Of a stretch of 16,077 nucleotides of DNA, positions 14,736-16,077 are shown in pieces. The notes beneath the pieces were generated by a model. The model did no database searches, had not been told where the DNA came from, and saw nothing but the letters and a program-made list of their open reading frames with translations. The position numbers and the translations under genes are program-made. Source of the stretch: Phycisphaerae bacterium (GTDB lineage: Bacteria; Planctomycetota; Phycisphaerae; UBA1845); contig JANQGB010001157.1 in the NCBI GenBank assembly GCA_028277545.1, positions 1 through 16,077 of the forward strand, written 5' to 3'. Within the stretch, counting starts at the first letter, position 1. Every line of letters starts with the position of its first letter.

Positions 14736-15965
14736 ATGAAGCGCTTGAACTATGTGCTGGGACTGTTCCTAGGATGTATGGTCGCAGTGGCCGGGTGCCC
14801 GTCCGCGGGTGGTGGCGGCGGCGGCGAAGGCGAAGGCGAGCCTGAGTGTGCAGAGGCCGGTGAGGCTTGCATCGAGGACGCCGATTGCTGTGACGGCCTG
14901 ATCTGCGGCGAAGATGACACATGTGTCGCCGAAGGCGCCGAGGGTGAAGGTGAAGGCGAAGGAGAGGGTGAAGGCGAAGGCGAAGGTGAAGGAGAGGGCG
15001 AAGGCGAAGGCGAGGGTGAAGGCGAAGGTGAGGGCGAAGGCGAAGGCGAAGGTGAGGCCGGTCAACTAGAGGTAGTGCGGGCGGCATTCGACGCCTACTT
15101 GAGCGACGACCCGCATGGAGCCGTCAAGGCCGCCGACGTCTTCGAAAGCCTGAACGATGGGGACGAAACGACCACGCCGTTCGTGGTCAGCGTTCGCTCG
15201 GCCGAGGACTATGCCATCGGCCACGTTCCTGGGGCCATCAATATCCCCTGGCGCACAGTGGGTAATGTTGGTGCCCTGGACGACCTGCCCACGGACCAGC
15301 AGATCGTGGTCTACTGCTACACCGGCCACACCGGCGCCGTGGCCACCGCCTGCATCAACGCCATGGGCTACACCGCCGACAACATGAAATTCGGCATGAC
15401 CGCCTGGACGCAGGACGAGGACATTCGGGCAGCCACCCCCTTCAACGAGGAAACCAGCAACGACTTCCCCACGGTGACCGAAGCCACGGTTGCCGACGAA
15501 GTGTACGATCTGCCGGAGCTGAACGTCACCGAGTCGACGGACGAGGCCGAGATAATCAGGGCGGCGGCCGAAGCTTACCTGACAGCGGAAACGCCGCCGG
15601 TCATTACTGCCGCGGACCTGTTTGATCTACTCAACGACGGCGACGAGACGAATGACCCCTTCGTGATCAGCGTTCGCGCCGCCGAGCACTACGCCCTCGG
15701 CCACATCGAAGGGGCCGTCAACATCCCCTGGAAGACCATCGCCCAGTTGGAGAATCTGCAGACCATCCCGCCGGATCGCGACATCGTGGTGTACTGCTAC
15801 ACCGGCCACACCGGCGGACTGGCCACCACCGTACTGAACCTCTTGGGCTACAACGCGACCAACATGAAGTTCGGGATTTTCGACTGGACCAAGGACGAGG
15901 AAGTCCGCGCGCAGGCAGGGTTCACCGAAGAGACTGAGGCCAACGACTTCCCTACCGAGCCGTAA
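14736..15965 (+). CDS. Lipoprotein with knottin-like motif and two rhodanese domains
   Basis: This 409-residue envelope lipoprotein has a signal peptide with lipobox AVAGC (Cys21) and a glycine run. A six-cysteine segment follows (38, 45, 51, 52, 57, 63) with inhibitor-cystine-knot spacing C-x6-C-x5-CC-x4-C-x5-C. Next come a Glu-Gly linker (69-107) and two tandem rhodanese domains (about 112-230 and 268-395). Each domain has SVRxAExYAxGHxxGAxNIPW and the active loop CYTGHTG, with catalytic Cys194 and Cys354 exactly 160 residues apart. Rhodaneses carry sulfane sulfur as a cysteine persulfide. Both active sites look intact. An AGGAG site inside the end of the cytochrome gene supports the ATG at 14736. 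The gap is 5 bp, so the two proteins are made together and probably work in one envelope redox process; the donor and acceptor are unknown. Confidence 0.92.
   Translation: MKRLNYVLGLFLGCMVAVAGCPSAGGGGGGEGEGEPECAEAGEACIEDADCCDGLICGEDDTCVAEGAEGEGEGEGEGEGEGEGEGEGEGEGEGEGEGEGEGEGEGEAGQLEVVRAAFDAYLSDDPHGAVKAADVFESLNDGDETTTPFVVSVRSAEDYAIGHVPGAINIPWRTVGNVGALDDLPTDQQIVVYCYTGHTGAVATACINAMGYTADNMKFGMTAWTQDEDIRAATPFNEETSNDFPTVTEATVADEVYDLPELNVTESTDEAEIIRAAAEAYLTAETPPVITAADLFDLLNDGDETNDPFVISVRAAEHYALGHIEGAVNIPWKTIAQLENLQTIPPDRDIVVYCYTGHTGGLATTVLNLLGYNATNMKFGIFDWTKDEEVRAQAGFTEETEANDFPTEP
14940..15056 (+). repeat. Long Glu-Gly coding repeat in the rhodanese lipoprotein gene
   Basis: Thirty-nine codons encode E(GE)19. 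The six-base unit GGN-GAR varies at third positions. The tract should be a flexible, highly acidic tether between the lipid anchor with its knottin motif and the rhodanese domains. It is prone to length change by slippage or recombination with the related tract at 13453-13509. Confidence 0.93.
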
Positions 15966-16018
15966 GTCAGCGAATACTCCCGCGCGAGCGGGCCGTAGGG
16001 TAAGCATACGAGAGTCAG

Positions 16019-16060
16019 GGAGGGCGGGCGTCGCAGCGGCGCCCGCCCTCCTACGCTTTT
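16019..16060 (+). terminator. Intrinsic terminator after the rhodanese gene
   Basis: GGAGGGCGGGCG (16019-16030) pairs perfectly with CGCCCGCCCTCC (16040-16051) around a nine-base loop, followed shortly by TTTT (16057-16060). It lies about 50 bp past the stop codon and closes the cytochrome-rhodanese unit. Confidence 0.82.
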
Positions 16061-16077
16061 GGCAATGGGGGCCGGCT

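Noticed and set aside
14940..15056. Glu-Gly DNA repeat as a CRISPR array or tandem satellite
   Set aside because: There are no spacers; it is an in-frame coding repeat with codon variation.

Overview
The window is GC-rich bacterial DNA, most likely from a Planctomycetota bacterium, perhaps Phycisphaerae-like. The clues are three PEP-CTERM surface proteins, membrane proteins ending in a CPxCGYD...CPECG zinc ribbon, long Glu-Gly linkers in exported lipoproteins, and a PadR/HAAS regulatory pair. TGA and TAG both act as ordinary stops here (TAG at 3773-3775 and 8477-8479), so the genetic code is standard. The lineage is inferred from gene content only.

Layout. 1-943 (-) is the N-terminal three quarters of purD, with its own promoter. 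1115-1990 (-) is a TPR membrane protein. 2406-3775 (+) holds two PEP-CTERM proteins. 3869-4636 (-) is a CorA-like membrane protein with a GTN motif in place of GMN. 5009-7055 (-) is a regulatory unit: a PadR repressor overlaps a HAAS-type membrane protein, followed by a third PEP-CTERM gene. The padR promoter and the PEP-CTERM promoter have the same geometry, with a 21-bp dyad (ATACCT-N9-AGGTAT) filling the spacer between -35 and -10. 7454-9522 (+) is an exported proline-iminopeptidase-like hydrolase followed by two overlapping zinc-ribbon membrane proteins, the second broken by an in-frame TAG. 9692-11992 (-) is a four-gene group: four-TM protein, DUF1801, VOC, SRPBCC. 11993-12948 has no recognisable gene but carries three inverted repeats.

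The most notable part is 12949-15965 (+), a two-gene unit for the cell envelope. The first gene encodes a lipoprotein with a beta-rich domain, a Glu-Gly linker and eleven CXXCH haem motifs. It is read in one frame across a TGA at 13621-13623. The part before the TGA has the signal peptide and one haem site; the part after has ten haem sites and no signal peptide. A hairpin whose GG-containing loop begins 20 bases after the TGA makes selenocysteine insertion a serious possibility, with a nonsense mutation or sequencing error as the alternatives. The second gene encodes a lipoprotein with a six-cysteine knottin-like motif, a 39-residue Glu-Gly linker and two tandem rhodanese domains, each with a CYTGHTG active-site loop. 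A strong hairpin terminator follows. Together they suggest an envelope redox and sulfane-sulfur (or selenium) module; the substrate is not readable from sequence.
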